Source: CAZWLD01 sp964634685 (GTDB taxonomy: Bacteria > Bacillota_I > Bacilli_A > Acholeplasmatales > JAEDCM01). Taken from it: a DNA stretch of 64,000 nt. Where the stretch lies: assembly GCA_964634685.1 (NCBI GenBank), contig CAZWLD010000001.1, positions 124,001-188,000 on the forward strand, given 5' to 3'. Below, piece after piece: positions 9,798 through 18,550 of the stretch. The position numbers and the translations under genes are program-made. The stretch's first letter is position 1, and each line of letters opens with the position of its first letter. The notes below the pieces were generated by a model that had not been told where the DNA came from, ran no database searches, and worked only from the letters and a program-made list of their open reading frames with translations.

Positions 9798-9815
9798 TTA
9801 AGGAGGATTATTAAA

Positions 9816-10895
9816 ATGTCTAAAGCACAAGGACAATTTACAATTATTGATTATAATGATGCCTTAACCTTAACAGGTTATATAGGCTCAAATCTTGCAA
9901 AAACACAGATGTTCAATCCAGACAATAGCACGTATTCACCAGACTGGGCATCAACCAATCTAGTATTAACACCAAGTTTATATATTATTGGTACAACAAC
10001 AGACCAAATAACATCGACAAATGTCCAATCAGTCAAGTGGTATGTTGGTTCATCAACAACCGCAATTACAACTGGTGGTAATTATTCTTTATCTGGCACA
10101 AAGAACCATATTTTAACAGTTAAAGGAAATACTATGGCTGGACTTCCTGGAATTGATTATAGATGTGTTATCACTTATAAGGACTCATCTACAGGTCTTG
10201 AAATAACTCATCCACTTACTATTTCGTTTTCAAGAGTAGTAAATGGTGGCGGTATTGTCGATTTGCTTGTTACTACACCTTTAGGAAATGTATTCAAGAA
10301 TTCTGAAGTTGCAACGTTAACTGCAAAAGGAGAGTTATGGCGTGGTTCAAGTGTAGATACAACTAATGTTACTTATAAATGGGCAATTATGGATTCATCA
10401 GTTTCGTCAACTTCATCAGCAGGATATGATGCTGACTTTGGTGTCGGTTGGTATAAGCTTTCTGATACTTCTGGAAAATATACTGGAACAACAACCGCAA
10501 CGATAACTGTGTATGCTTCGGCAGTCGAATCATATGCAGTATTTAAATGTTGTTGTAAAGATACTGATTCAGCTTCAGCAACTTATAATTCAAAATTTTA
10601 TGACGTTGCTACATTCATTGATAATGCAGATCCACTTCAAGTTCAAATAACATCAACAGGTGGAGACGTATTCAAAAACGGAGTAGGAAGCACAGTATTA
10701 AAAGCAGTTGTATATCAAGCTGGAGTTGAAGTAGATGCAGCAGGTTCAGGAACTTATACTTGGACGAAATATAACAAAGATGGTGCTATTGATACTAGCT
10801 GGGGTACAAGCGGAAAGAAGACAGGTAAAACATTATCTGTTTCAAGTTCAGATGTGGCAACAAAAGCAACTTTTATGGTTGAAGTAGTGATTTAA
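9816..10895 (+). CDS. Tail-tip protein with repeated Ig-like domains
   Basis: A 359-residue protein that I recognise only as tail-associated. It starts with QFTIIDYNDALTLTGYIG, a motif shared with the following fibre gene. It then has an N-terminal beta domain and two repeats, each opening with a G(N/D)VFKN signature (near residues 160 and 287) and ending with a WxK...TxTVxxS...ATF pattern. The same domain closes the upstream endopeptidase. They look like Ig-like modules that display a binding site. AAGGAGG precedes the ATG. Confidence 0.65.
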   Translation: MSKAQGQFTIIDYNDALTLTGYIGSNLAKTQMFNPDNSTYSPDWASTNLVLTPSLYIIGTTTDQITSTNVQSVKWYVGSSTTAITTGGNYSLSGTKNHILTVKGNTMAGLPGIDYRCVITYKDSSTGLEITHPLTISFSRVVNGGGIVDLLVTTPLGNVFKNSEVATLTAKGELWRGSSVDTTNVTYKWAIMDSSVSSTSSAGYDADFGVGWYKLSDTSGKYTGTTTATITVYASAVESYAVFKCCCKDTDSASATYNSKFYDVATFIDNADPLQVQITSTGGDVFKNGVGSTVLKAVVYQAGVEVDAAGSGTYTWTKYNKDGAIDTSWGTSGKKTGKTLSVSSSDVATKATFMVEVVI

Positions 10896-10908
10896 GGAGG
10901 ATGATACT

Positions 10909-13200
10909 ATGAAGTCACAGAATCAATTTACAATCTATTCATTGAATGATGTGGTGACTCAGTCAACTGCTCCAGAAAATCCATATAAAGGTCAGTTATG
11001 GGTGGATACTTCAAAAACTCCGCCCGTAACTATGGTCTATAACGGCGCTAAATGGGTAGAACAAAATGGCACTGATACGATAAGAACATCAGTAAAGACC
11101 GTTGAAGAAAAACAAGCTGAGTTCAAAACAAATCTTGATGGATTAACTAGTACTGTAGGTACTCAAACAAAAACAATAGAAACCATTGAGTCAGATATTG
11201 ATGGAATACAAGAAGACGTGACTTCTATTGAAAGTGAAGTATCAACTCTAAAACAAACTGCAACTAATATCTCTGCAGAGGTCTCAAAGAAAGCCGATAG
11301 TGCGTATGGAAACTCTAGCTCATCATTTGGTTGGAAACTTGATAGTAGCTCTTTCGAACTTTATGCTAATAAAAAAACAGTAATGAAAGCCACCTCAACA
11401 GGACTTGATGTAACGGGTAAAATTACCTCAACTGAAGGTTCTATTGGTGGCTTTACTATTTCTGATAAAGGCATTTATAAAGGTGTAGCATCGTTTAATG
11501 ATACAAGTCATAATGGCGTATATGTAGGAACTGATGGAATCAGGGTTGGACCAAATTTCACAGTAGATCCGACAGGAACTGTCACAGCAGTAGGTCTAAA
11601 GATTAACCTTACAGATACACAAAAGACTGAACTTAAAGGTGAAAAGGGCGATACTGGTGCAACGGGTAGTCAAGGACCTAAGGGCGATAAAGGAGATACT
11701 GGCGCAACTGGTGCCACAGGTTCACAAGGACCTAAAGGCGATAAAGGAGATAAAGGTGCTACAGGAAGTCAGGGACCAAAAGGGGATACGGGTTCTACTG
11801 GACCTCAAGGCCCTACAGGTGCAACAGGACCGCAAGGTCCTACTGGTCCACAAGGTCCAACTGGAGCGACAGGTCCTCAAGGTCCTGCTGGTTCAGATGC
11901 TACAGTGAATTGGACTAACATTTGTAGTGCTTTAGCAGGCTCTAAAAACTCTGAAGGTGCATCAAGAGGTATCTATACGAGTGGTGGATATGTGTATGTT
12001 TTGGCGGATGCAATTGATGCTACTTGGGTTAATTCAGGTATACTTTCTGCTCTTCAAGGGAAGATCGGTGGTTTTACAATTGACTCAAATAGACTTTATG
12101 CAGGAACTCCTGGAACAAGTAGTGGTATAGAACTATCGTCTGTTGGTTTAATTGCATATAAGTCAAATAACCAAGGAGTAGCATCATCGTATGCAGTAAG
12201 CAAAATAACAGTAAATAAATCAACAAATCTTACTGTATATATCCGTTCTTATGCAGAGTCAAGTTTTGACTATACAATGATTTCAACTCCAAATGCAGCA
12301 TCATATCCAACTGTTTATTCAAGTAGTTATGTAAAAGCTCATACAAGAGCAAATCAAAATAGCAGTTCAGCTTTAACTGGTTATACAAAAGTTGAGTATT
12401 ATGGTTTGAAACAAAATGACTATATTTATATCGTTTATAGGAAAGATGGAAGTGCAGATGTTGGAAGTGATACTGGGTATCTTTTGATTCCAGAAACAAC
12501 CGATATTTCTATTACAACAGGTGGTGGCACTTATTACTTTGTAAGAGATAGTTCATTTGATATAAAGGGTGCATCAATTAAGGTAGGTGCTAACTTTAGT
12601 GTTGATAGTACTGGTGCAATTAAATCAACAAGTGGAACTATCGGTAATCTAAGCATTAGTTCTAGTGGGTTATCTTACAATGGCTCGTGGGCATCTCAAT
12701 TTAGTATTGGTTCAGAATCGTCTGATTCAAGAATGCCTACTTATGCAATATTTGCAAGAACTCAAAGAATAGATGATTGCATTATGGGATTAAAGAATAC
12801 ATCTTATGGAGAAAATTTCTGGGTTGAATTCAGACCTGAAGGATATTGTACATATATGTCTAGCGATGCTGAGGACGCTTCTCTTACTGGTAAAATCCCA
12901 TATAACCAAATGAATAAGATTTGTTGGCTTAATTCACCACTTGGTTCTGCTCATACTGGAAGTAGTGCTACTTGTCCTCAAATAATCGTTTTTAACGCTT
13001 TAGTTAGTAACGGAAGTTATCAAACATATGATTTAACTGCCTATGGAATTAATGAGATAATCGGTGCTCAGTTAACTGAAAGGGATACACCATCAACAGG
13101 TTCAAATAACCAATGGTTCTCAATTAGTGGTAAGAGCATAACGGTAAGAAATACCACTGGTGGCAAGAAGACATATTCATTATTAGTTATCGCAGTTTAG
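10909..13200 (+). CDS. Tail fibre with collagen-like stalk
   Basis: A 763-residue fibre. The N-terminus NQFTIYSLND resembles that of the upstream protein, then comes a PYKGQLWVDTSKTPP motif found in many phage fibres. Residues ~55-130 are predicted coiled coil. Residues 244-330 are 29 uninterrupted Gly-X-Y triplets (GDT, GAT, GPK, GPQ), a collagen-like triple helix. Several IGGFTI / IGNLSI repeats follow, then a C-terminal tip with a S(I)SGKSITVRNTTGGKK end. The likely role is host recognition. Confidence 0.87.
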   Translation: MKSQNQFTIYSLNDVVTQSTAPENPYKGQLWVDTSKTPPVTMVYNGAKWVEQNGTDTIRTSVKTVEEKQAEFKTNLDGLTSTVGTQTKTIETIESDIDGIQEDVTSIESEVSTLKQTATNISAEVSKKADSAYGNSSSSFGWKLDSSSFELYANKKTVMKATSTGLDVTGKITSTEGSIGGFTISDKGIYKGVASFNDTSHNGVYVGTDGIRVGPNFTVDPTGTVTAVGLKINLTDTQKTELKGEKGDTGATGSQGPKGDKGDTGATGATGSQGPKGDKGDKGATGSQGPKGDTGSTGPQGPTGATGPQGPTGPQGPTGATGPQGPAGSDATVNWTNICSALAGSKNSEGASRGIYTSGGYVYVLADAIDATWVNSGILSALQGKIGGFTIDSNRLYAGTPGTSSGIELSSVGLIAYKSNNQGVASSYAVSKITVNKSTNLTVYIRSYAESSFDYTMISTPNAASYPTVYSSSYVKAHTRANQNSSSALTGYTKVEYYGLKQNDYIYIVYRKDGSADVGSDTGYLLIPETTDISITTGGGTYYFVRDSSFDIKGASIKVGANFSVDSTGAIKSTSGTIGNLSISSSGLSYNGSWASQFSIGSESSDSRMPTYAIFARTQRIDDCIMGLKNTSYGENFWVEFRPEGYCTYMSSDAEDASLTGKIPYNQMNKICWLNSPLGSAHTGSSATCPQIIVFNALVSNGSYQTYDLTAYGINEIIGAQLTERDTPSTGSNNQWFSISGKSITVRNTTGGKKTYSLLVIAV

Positions 13201-13209
13201 GAGGTACGT

Positions 13210-13560
13210 ATGAAGAAAGTAAAAATAAACAAAGAAGGCTTTTTAGAAAGCATATATATTTATGATGCCACCATTGAAATCGAAGTAGATGATGAACTTT
13301 ATGAAACTCTTATGTGTTGCAAAATAGGTAAGAATTGGAGGCAAATTAACGGAGTATTCCATATGGTTGATCTTTTAAATGATCAGGTTATTAGAGAAAG
13401 AAGAGACGTCGAATGCTTTAACTTAATCGACAATCGTTCACCTCTTTGGTGGAGTCATTTATCTGAAGAAAGAAGAAAAGAGCTAGATGCTTGGTATGAG
13501 GCTTGGCTAGTTGCTACAGAAACAAAAATCATACCTGAAAAACCTACGTGGTTAAATTAG
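13210..13560 (+). CDS. Small phage protein of unknown function
   Basis: A 116-residue protein with a GGAGG before its ATG. It is acidic at the start and ends with WWSHLSEERRKELDAWYEAWL, a Trp-rich amphipathic stretch followed by a proline-containing tail. Proteins of this size and end pattern follow fibre genes in Firmicutes prophages, often annotated as tail accessory or XkdX-like neighbours. I do not know its function. Confidence 0.7.
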   Translation: MKKVKINKEGFLESIYIYDATIEIEVDDELYETLMCCKIGKNWRQINGVFHMVDLLNDQVIRERRDVECFNLIDNRSPLWWSHLSEERRKELDAWYEAWLVATETKIIPEKPTWLN

Positions 13561-13568
13561 GAGGACTT

Positions 13569-13835
13569 ATGGATTTAGCACAAACAATAATTACAATTGC
13601 ATCTGTTATAACGGCTCTTGGAGTAATCTTCGGAGTCGTTTTTACTATCTATAGATGGTATCTCAAAAACGAGAAACAAGATGATTCGATAAAAGAAATA
13701 AAGACAGAACAAAGCATACTTACTAAAGGTGTGCTTGCTTGCCTTAAAGGACTTCATGAACAAGGTTGTAATGGACCAGTTACTCACGCAATCGAGGAAA
13801 TTGAAGAACACATAAATAAACAAGCTCATAAATAG
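13569..13835 (+). CDS. Small single-span membrane protein, lysis module
   Basis: An 88-residue protein with one N-terminal membrane segment (about residues 5-27, AQTIITIASVITALGVIFGVVFTIY), then a charged helix and a C-terminal domain with Cys and His. The ATG at 13569 is chosen because TAGGAGG (13558-13564) lies just before it. Position before a holin gene suggests a role in lysis, such as a holin or haemolysin XhlA-type partner, but this is inference. Confidence 0.65.
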   Translation: MDLAQTIITIASVITALGVIFGVVFTIYRWYLKNEKQDDSIKEIKTEQSILTKGVLACLKGLHEQGCNGPVTHAIEEIEEHINKQAHK

Positions 13836-13847
13836 GAGGTATTCAAA

Positions 13848-14225
13848 ATGAATGAGATTTTACTTAATATTTTATCGGTTTTACTAACTGCAGTTATTTT
13901 ACCTATGATTTCTATTGCAGGAACTCAACTAATTAAATTCATCAATTCAAAGATTAAGAATAATGAATTAGCAAAACAACTATCAACAGCAACTACTATC
14001 GTGACAAATGCGGTAAGAGTAGTATTTCAAACTTATGTTGATGCATTAAAGAAGAATGGAAATTTTGATAAAGAAGCTCAAGCTGAAGCTTTGACTCGAG
14101 CAAAGAATATAGCCTTATCACAAATTACTGAAGATACTAAAAAGTATATCGAAGATAACTATGGTGATTTCAATAATTGGTTAACAATTCAGATTGAAGC
14201 AACTATTGATTTACTGAAAAACTAA
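13848..14225 (+). CDS. Phage holin, LLH family
   Basis: A 125-residue protein with one N-terminal membrane helix (about residues 6-28) and a long soluble helical domain, KAQAEALTRAKNIALSQITED-like, as in the LLH family of phage holins (TIGR01673). It would form membrane lesions at the end of the lytic cycle. An endolysin gene normally follows; none does here, and the next ~400 bases hold a structured RNA instead. Confidence 0.85.
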   Translation: MNEILLNILSVLLTAVILPMISIAGTQLIKFINSKIKNNELAKQLSTATTIVTNAVRVVFQTYVDALKKNGNFDKEAQAEALTRAKNIALSQITEDTKKYIEDNYGDFNNWLTIQIEATIDLLKN

Positions 14226-14275
14226 CTTTTTTCAAAAATTTTTAGAAAAAACACGAAAAATCGACTATATATAAT

Positions 14276-14502
14276 AATGAGGAGTCATGAATCCTCCGTA
14301 ATTGCATAAGTTATCGTTGCTCGTGGACAGCGTAGTGCCTGGACCACGTTAAAAGGCCAGCGCACATTCGAACTGCGGAAGCAGCAGTAGGTCTTGCCTC
14401 GGGCCTTAAACCACAGATAGTGGAGAGGTTTTTAAATTATTTTATAGAAAATGTTTTCATAGGATGTTTGATGAGTTTTTTCTCAAAAAGCATCCTTTTT
14501 TC
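14276..14502 (+). ncRNA. Structured RNA of unknown family in prophage
   Basis: This ~150-base block is far richer in G and C than its surroundings, has no convincing reading frame and is dense in helices: GAGGA/TCCTC (14279-14283 with 14292-14296), CGTGG/CCACG (14322-14326 with 14344-14348), AAGGCC/GGCCTT (14353-14358 with 14402-14407) enclosing a CTGC-GGAA-GCAG tetraloop hairpin (14373-14384), and CCAC/GTGG (14411-14414 with 14420-14423). A TATAAT lies at 14270-14275 and an intrinsic terminator at 14461-14502, so it looks like a free-standing small RNA. I cannot assign a family; raiA, drum and skipping-rope RNAs are candidates to test. Confidence 0.72.
14461..14502 (+). terminator. Intrinsic terminator of the structured RNA
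   Basis: Stem AGGATG (14461-14466) pairs with CATCCT (14491-14496), with an inner TGAG/CTCA stem (14472-14475 with 14482-14485), and a T-run follows. Confidence 0.8.
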
Positions 14503-14576
14503 TTTTGCTTTAAAAAATAACTTAAGTATTTCTTTCAATTTTTCTCAAATTTTCTTCTAAGAAGAAAGAGTGCAAT

Positions 14577-14604
14577 TTGACATATAAAAAATTGGTGGTA
14601 AACT
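14577..14604 (+). promoter_or_regulatory. Sigma-A-type promoter
   Basis: TTGACA at 14577-14582, a 16-base spacer, then TAAACT at 14599-14604, just upstream of the small ORF at 14660. A GCGAATTCGC palindrome (14609-14618) follows and could be an operator. Confidence 0.5.
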
Positions 14605-14659
14605 ATACGCGAATTCGCTAGATCTAATGAATAATTTTTATGAAAGGAGTGCTTTTGCT

Positions 14660-14824
14660 ATGGATTTTTCTAATGAAGAAATTGATTTTTTAAAAGGTGT
14701 TTTATTAGTGGAAGTCAATGACTTGAAAGAACTTATTGACTTACCATCACAAAATGAAAAGGATAGAAAAGAATTGATGAACACATTGGCAGTAGCTGAA
14801 GGGTTATTATCAAAACTTGGCTAA
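14660..14824 (+). CDS. Small acidic protein of unknown function
   Basis: A 54-residue, mainly helical protein (MDFSNEEIDFLKGVLLVEV...). AAAGGAG lies about 11 bases before the ATG at 14660, which I prefer to the in-frame ATG at 14627. A promoter precedes it and a strong terminator follows, so it is probably expressed alone. No family is recognised. Confidence 0.5.
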   Translation: MDFSNEEIDFLKGVLLVEVNDLKELIDLPSQNEKDRKELMNTLAVAEGLLSKLG

Positions 14825-14853
14825 AGTTTAATACGCGTAATACTTCATAATCT

Positions 14854-14915
14854 TGGCGGTATATTGGAAAGACATCGAATAATCTCGGTATCTTGCAGTA
14901 TATCGCCATTTTTTT
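14854..14915 (+). terminator. Long-stem intrinsic terminator
   Basis: TGGCGGTATATTG (from 14854) pairs with CAGTATATCGCCA (ending 14908) over 13 pairs with two G-U wobbles. A run of seven T follows. It separates the small ORF from the recombinase operon. Confidence 0.8.
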
Positions 14916-14976
14916 ATTTTTATTTTGGCAGTTTGTCGATACGTTGCCATTAACTCTTGAAGGAGGGTAATGACCT

Positions 14977-15351
14977 ATGACAACTGACGAAAAGAATCTA
15001 ATTCTTAAAATGAGAAAAGAAAACAAGAGCTATAAAGAAATAGCAGAAGCTACAGGTAAATCAAGGAGTTCAATAATCTCAATTATTCTTAGAGAGGAAA
15101 AAAAACCTGATAATAAATGTTTATTTTGTGGCAAAAATCTAGTTCAAACAAAAGGGCATAGGCAGAAGTCATTTTGCGACTCCAAATGCAGAATGAAGTA
15201 CTGGTTAGCCAATGGATGCAGTAACAAGAAAATTCATAAATGCAAAAACTGTGGTAAAGAGTTTTATGGATATGAGTCTCAGCATCCGTCATTCTGCTCT
15301 AAGAACTGTTTTTATAACTATAGAAGAGGCGATGCTTATGATATTAAGTAA
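14977..15351 (+). CDS. HTH and zinc-finger protein of the recombinase operon
   Basis: A 124-residue protein. Residues 1-45 form a helix-turn-helix of the Helix-turn-helix 23/sigma-like type (KSYKEIAEATGKSRSSII). The rest holds two Cys4-like knuckles: CLFCGKNL...FCDSKC and CKNCGKEF...FCSKNC. Similar proteins stand upstream of serine recombinase pairs in Clostridia and Bacilli mobile elements and are thought to control or assist excision. GGAGG precedes the ATG. Confidence 0.75.
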   Translation: MTTDEKNLILKMRKENKSYKEIAEATGKSRSSIISIILREEKKPDNKCLFCGKNLVQTKGHRQKSFCDSKCRMKYWLANGCSNKKIHKCKNCGKEFYGYESQHPSFCSKNCFYNYRRGDAYDIK

Positions 15352-15607
15352 TGTCGAAAAGTATATGACCTCGCTAGCGCCTATAACTTCTTTATTTAAT
15401 GAAGGGATAATTACTGCTGAAGAATATAAAAAAGCAGAACAATTTTTAGCTGATAAATATTGTATCAAACCTGAAGATATTCATCGTCCAAATGACTTGA
15501 TAATAAGTGGATTTAGAGTGATATATATGCATGAAAACAAGGAGGCAAATAATGGAAAAGAAAATAGTTCAAATAGACGCGTTACCACAATTGAAAAGAA
15601 AACTTAG
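15338..15607 (+). CDS. Small recombinase-associated SHOCT-like protein
   Basis: An 89-residue protein whose centre, APITSLFNEGIITAEEYKKAE, has the short SHOCT-like pattern (L...G.IT.EEY....L). Close relatives sit before large serine recombinases in ICE and prophage integration modules. I chose the ATG at 15338 because AGAAGAGG (15322-15329) is well spaced for it. It overlaps the previous gene by 14 bases and the recombinase by 56. A role as a recombination directionality factor is possible but unproven. Confidence 0.6.
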   Translation: MILSNVEKYMTSLAPITSLFNEGIITAEEYKKAEQFLADKYCIKPEDIHRPNDLIISGFRVIYMHENKEANNGKENSSNRRVTTIEKKT

Positions 15608-16856
15608 AGTTGCAGCATACGCTAGAGTTTCGTCTGCTAAAGATGCAATGCTTCATTCATTATCAGCTCAGATAAGCTATTACAATAAGTTCATTAGTTC
15701 TAATGATGACTGGCAATTTGTCGGAATTTATGCAGATGAAGGTATTTCTGGTACTAAAGATAAAAGAGAAGACTTCCAGCGTATGATTCAGGATTGCAGA
15801 GAGGGGAAAATAGATCTCATCATCACTAAGGCAATCTCAAGATTTGCAAGAAACACAGTAACAATGCTTGAGGTCGTCAGAGAACTTAAAACATTAAATG
15901 TGGATGTTTATTTTGAAGAACAAAATCTCCATACCTTAAGTGGAGATGGAGAGATGGTTCTTACTTTTTTAGCATCTTTTGCTCAGGAAGAAGCAAAAAG
16001 CGTATCAGAAAATCAAAAATGGCGAATAAGAAAAGACTTTGAACAGGGTTTAATCTGGGGTGGCGGTATATCCTATGGTTATAGGGTTGTTGATAAAAAG
16101 CTGGTACTAGTTCCCGAAGAAGCAGAGATAGTTAGAAAAATATTTGACCTATATCTTAATGGATTAGGTTTTCAATTAATTGCTAGAAAACTAAATGAAG
16201 AAGGCATTTTACCGATGTTTGCTAAAAAATGGAATAAAGCAACCATTCAACAAATCGTGGCAAATATTAACTACACTGGTGATTTACTTCTTCAAAAAAC
16301 ATATAGAGAAAATTTTCTAACAAAAAAGACTCTTAAGAATAATGGAGAACAAGACCAATTTTATATTGAAAATGATCATGAGCCTATTATTTCTAAAGAG
16401 ACTTATTATGAAGCACTAGAATTAAGAAGGAAAAGAGTAGAGTTCTTTAAGTTAGATAATTATAAAGTAACTAGATATCCTTTATCAGGTTTTGTTAAGT
16501 GCGGTATTTGTGGCAAGGGTTATAGCCATAAAAAAACTAGATATAGAGAAAAATGGTCTTGCAATACATTTCAAAATGAAGGGAAGAATGCGTGCTCATC
16601 AAAAAGCATACCAGATTCAGAGTTAACAAGAATAGCTCTTGAGGTACTTGGTATTGATGAATTAAAGGTAGAAAAAATTAAAAGAAAATTAATATACATA
16701 GAGGTCTTTCCAGATAATAGATTAATTTTTCATTTGAAAGGTGAAATTGACGTTGAAAGAAAGTGGAACGATATATCTAGAAAAGACTCCTGGACTGATG
16801 AGATGAAAGAAGAAGCAAGAAGAAAAGCTAAGGACATTTATAGAAAGGAGCAGTAG
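15552..16856 (+). CDS. Large serine recombinase 1
   Basis: A 434-residue site-specific recombinase. The resolvase domain (residues ~18-165) has YARVSS with catalytic Ser27 and the downstream ISRFARN motif. The recombinase domain (about 175-280) and a Cys4 zinc ribbon (CGICGKGY...C...C) follow, with a short coiled tail. AAGGAGG precedes the ATG at 15552. It would carry out integration or excision with its partner at 16858, a pairing common in TnpX/CcrAB-like and prophage modules of Bacillota. Confidence 0.93.
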   Translation: MEKKIVQIDALPQLKRKLRVAAYARVSSAKDAMLHSLSAQISYYNKFISSNDDWQFVGIYADEGISGTKDKREDFQRMIQDCREGKIDLIITKAISRFARNTVTMLEVVRELKTLNVDVYFEEQNLHTLSGDGEMVLTFLASFAQEEAKSVSENQKWRIRKDFEQGLIWGGGISYGYRVVDKKLVLVPEEAEIVRKIFDLYLNGLGFQLIARKLNEEGILPMFAKKWNKATIQQIVANINYTGDLLLQKTYRENFLTKKTLKNNGEQDQFYIENDHEPIISKETYYEALELRRKRVEFFKLDNYKVTRYPLSGFVKCGICGKGYSHKKTRYREKWSCNTFQNEGKNACSSKSIPDSELTRIALEVLGIDELKVEKIKRKLIYIEVFPDNRLIFHLKGEIDVERKWNDISRKDSWTDEMKEEARRKAKDIYRKEQ

Positions 16857-16857
16857 T

Positions 16858-18409
16858 ATGGGAAAGGTAACAATTATTCCTCAAAAGATTAATCCAGTAA
16901 CAAGAATTGCACACGATGTAATAAAGAAAAGAAGAGTAGCTGCATATGCTCGTGTTTCAACTGATAGTGATGAGCAAGCAACATCCTATGAAGCTCAAGT
17001 TAATTATTATTCAAACTTTATAAAAGAAAAGCCAAACTGGGAATATGTAGATGTTTATTCTGATGAAGGAATCACAGGAACAAATACAAAACGAAGAGAA
17101 GGTTTTAATAGAATGATTGCAGATGCGCTTGACGGAAAAATTGACTACATCATTACAAAATCAATATCTCGTTTTGCTAGAAACACTCTAGATACCATCA
17201 AGTATGTAAGGCAATTAAAATCTAACGGAGTTTATGTTCTTTTTGAAAAAGAGAACCTTGATACTTCAGATCCTAAAAGTGAATTGATACTTACCATAAT
17301 GGCATCAATAGCACAGGAAGAAAGTAGATCCATTTCTGAAAATGTCAAAATTGGTAAACGATGGGGAGTGCAAAATGGAAAGGTATCATTTGCCTATGCT
17401 AATTTTCTAGGATATGACAAGGTGGATGGAGAGATAAGAATTAATGAAGAACAAGCACAAATAGTANNNNNNNNNNNNNNNNNNNNNNNNNNNNNNNNNN
17501 NNNNNNNNNNNNNNNNNNNNNNNNNNNNNNNNNNNNNNATCCTGGACTATTAATAACATAAATTCAATTCTTACAAACGAAAAATATAAAGGCGATGCTC
17601 TACTTCAAAAAACATATATTGCAGACTTTCTAGAACATAAGCCAATAAAGAATAAAGGTGAAGTAGCGCAAGCTTATGTAGAAAATAACCATCCAGCAAT
17701 AATTCAAAAAGAAGACTGGGAATTGGTACAGGCTGAACTTAAAAAGCGTGAGAAGATAGGTGCATCATATTCTTCAAACACTGTGTTTTCATCAAAGATA
17801 AAATGCGAATGCTGCGGTTCATTTTATGGAAGAAAAGTGTGGCATAAAGGAAGCCCACACGAAAAACTAATCTATCAATGTAATGGAAAATATAATAAGA
17901 ATCATAAAACTTGCAAAACTCCACATTTTACTGAAGATGAAATAAAAACAAAGTTCATCGAAGCCTACAATGAAGCGATGAGTGATAAGCAAAGAATAAT
18001 TGATGATACTAAAGAAGTCATAACAATTTTGTCTGACACTTCAGAAATTGATAAGAGAATCGCTGATGCTAATATTCAGATTGAAGTTACTGCTGGATTA
18101 GTTGAAAAGCTAGTAAGAGAGAACGCTAATGTTTCTCAAGATCAGGAAGAATATGAAAGCAAGTATAATGCTTTAGCAAACAGATTCGATGAAGCAAAAA
18201 TTAGATTAAAAGAAGCTGAAGACGAAAGACTACAAAAGACAGCAAGGAAAAAAGAACTTGAGGCTATCCTTCAGAAAATGATAGAAGCTGATACAGTTCT
18301 GCTAGATTGGTCGGATGAATTATGGCTTACACTTATAGATGAGTGCATAGCTCACGAAGATAAAACGATATCCTTCAAATTTAAAAATGGATATTTAATT
18401 ACTAAATAA
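16858..18409 (+). CDS. Large serine recombinase 2, broken by an assembly gap
   Basis: The first part (16858-17466) has the resolvase domain with ARVSTDSDE (Ser34) and ISRFARN. A run of 72 N covers 17467-17538. The second part resumes SWTINNINSILTNEKYKG, a zinc ribbon CECCGSFYG...CNGKYN and a coiled C-terminus that ends at 18409. The parts are in different frames (first frame 1, second frame 2 mod 3), so the N-run length is a placeholder and not a measured gap. I see no sign of a real frameshift; the missing piece lies in the conserved recombinase domain. It starts two bases after recombinase 1. Confidence 0.88.
17467..17538. other. Assembly gap (72 N)
   Basis: Unresolved bases inside recombinase 2. 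Continuous translation would need a true length one more than a multiple of three, so 72 cannot be right. Confidence 0.98.
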
Positions 18410-18416
18410 TATTTAG

Positions 18417-18442
18417 AATCAGCCATATGGGCTGATTTTTTT
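18417..18442 (+). terminator. Intrinsic terminator after recombinase 2
   Basis: AATCAGCC, loop ATATG, then GGCTGATT and a T-run. The same hairpin recurs in copy B near 21231. Confidence 0.85.
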
Positions 18443-18472
18443 ATGTTCGCAGAAACAAAAATAGAGTACTTG

Positions 18473-18481
18473 TGGTATAAT
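18473..18481 (+). promoter_or_regulatory. Extended -10 promoter before cargo gene
   Basis: TGGTATAAT, an extended -10 element, precedes the ORF at 18551. The -35 region is weak. An identical copy lies at 21287-21295 before the DUF3784 gene. Confidence 0.55.
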
Positions 18482-18550
18482 ATTAGTCGAACTATGAAGC
18501 ATTTTTATTTGCTTCAATAATTAGATAAATTAGAATTTGGTGGTGATAAT

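Larger units (their letters stand above)
18147..18539 (+). repeat. Direct repeat, copy A (recombinase 3' end)
   Basis: Ungapped match to 20961-21353 at a constant offset of 2814 bases, with about 20 differences by my count (~95% identity). It includes the last ~87 codons of recombinase 2, the terminator AATCAGCC/GGCTGATT and an extended -10 promoter. Confidence 0.95.

Noticed and set aside
11639..11908. A second gene in another frame of the fibre
   Set aside because: It is the shadow of Gly-X-Y coding DNA; the low-complexity repeat opens other frames by chance.
14276..14502. tRNA, tmRNA or RNase P fragment
   Set aside because: No cloverleaf, no CCA end, no T-loop GTTCGA motif and no tag reading frame; the terminator and helix plan do not fit these RNAs.
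16858..18409. Frameshifted or truncated recombinase
   Set aside because: The frame change falls exactly across the N-run; both sides are clean and continuous in their own frame, so the placeholder gap is the simpler cause.
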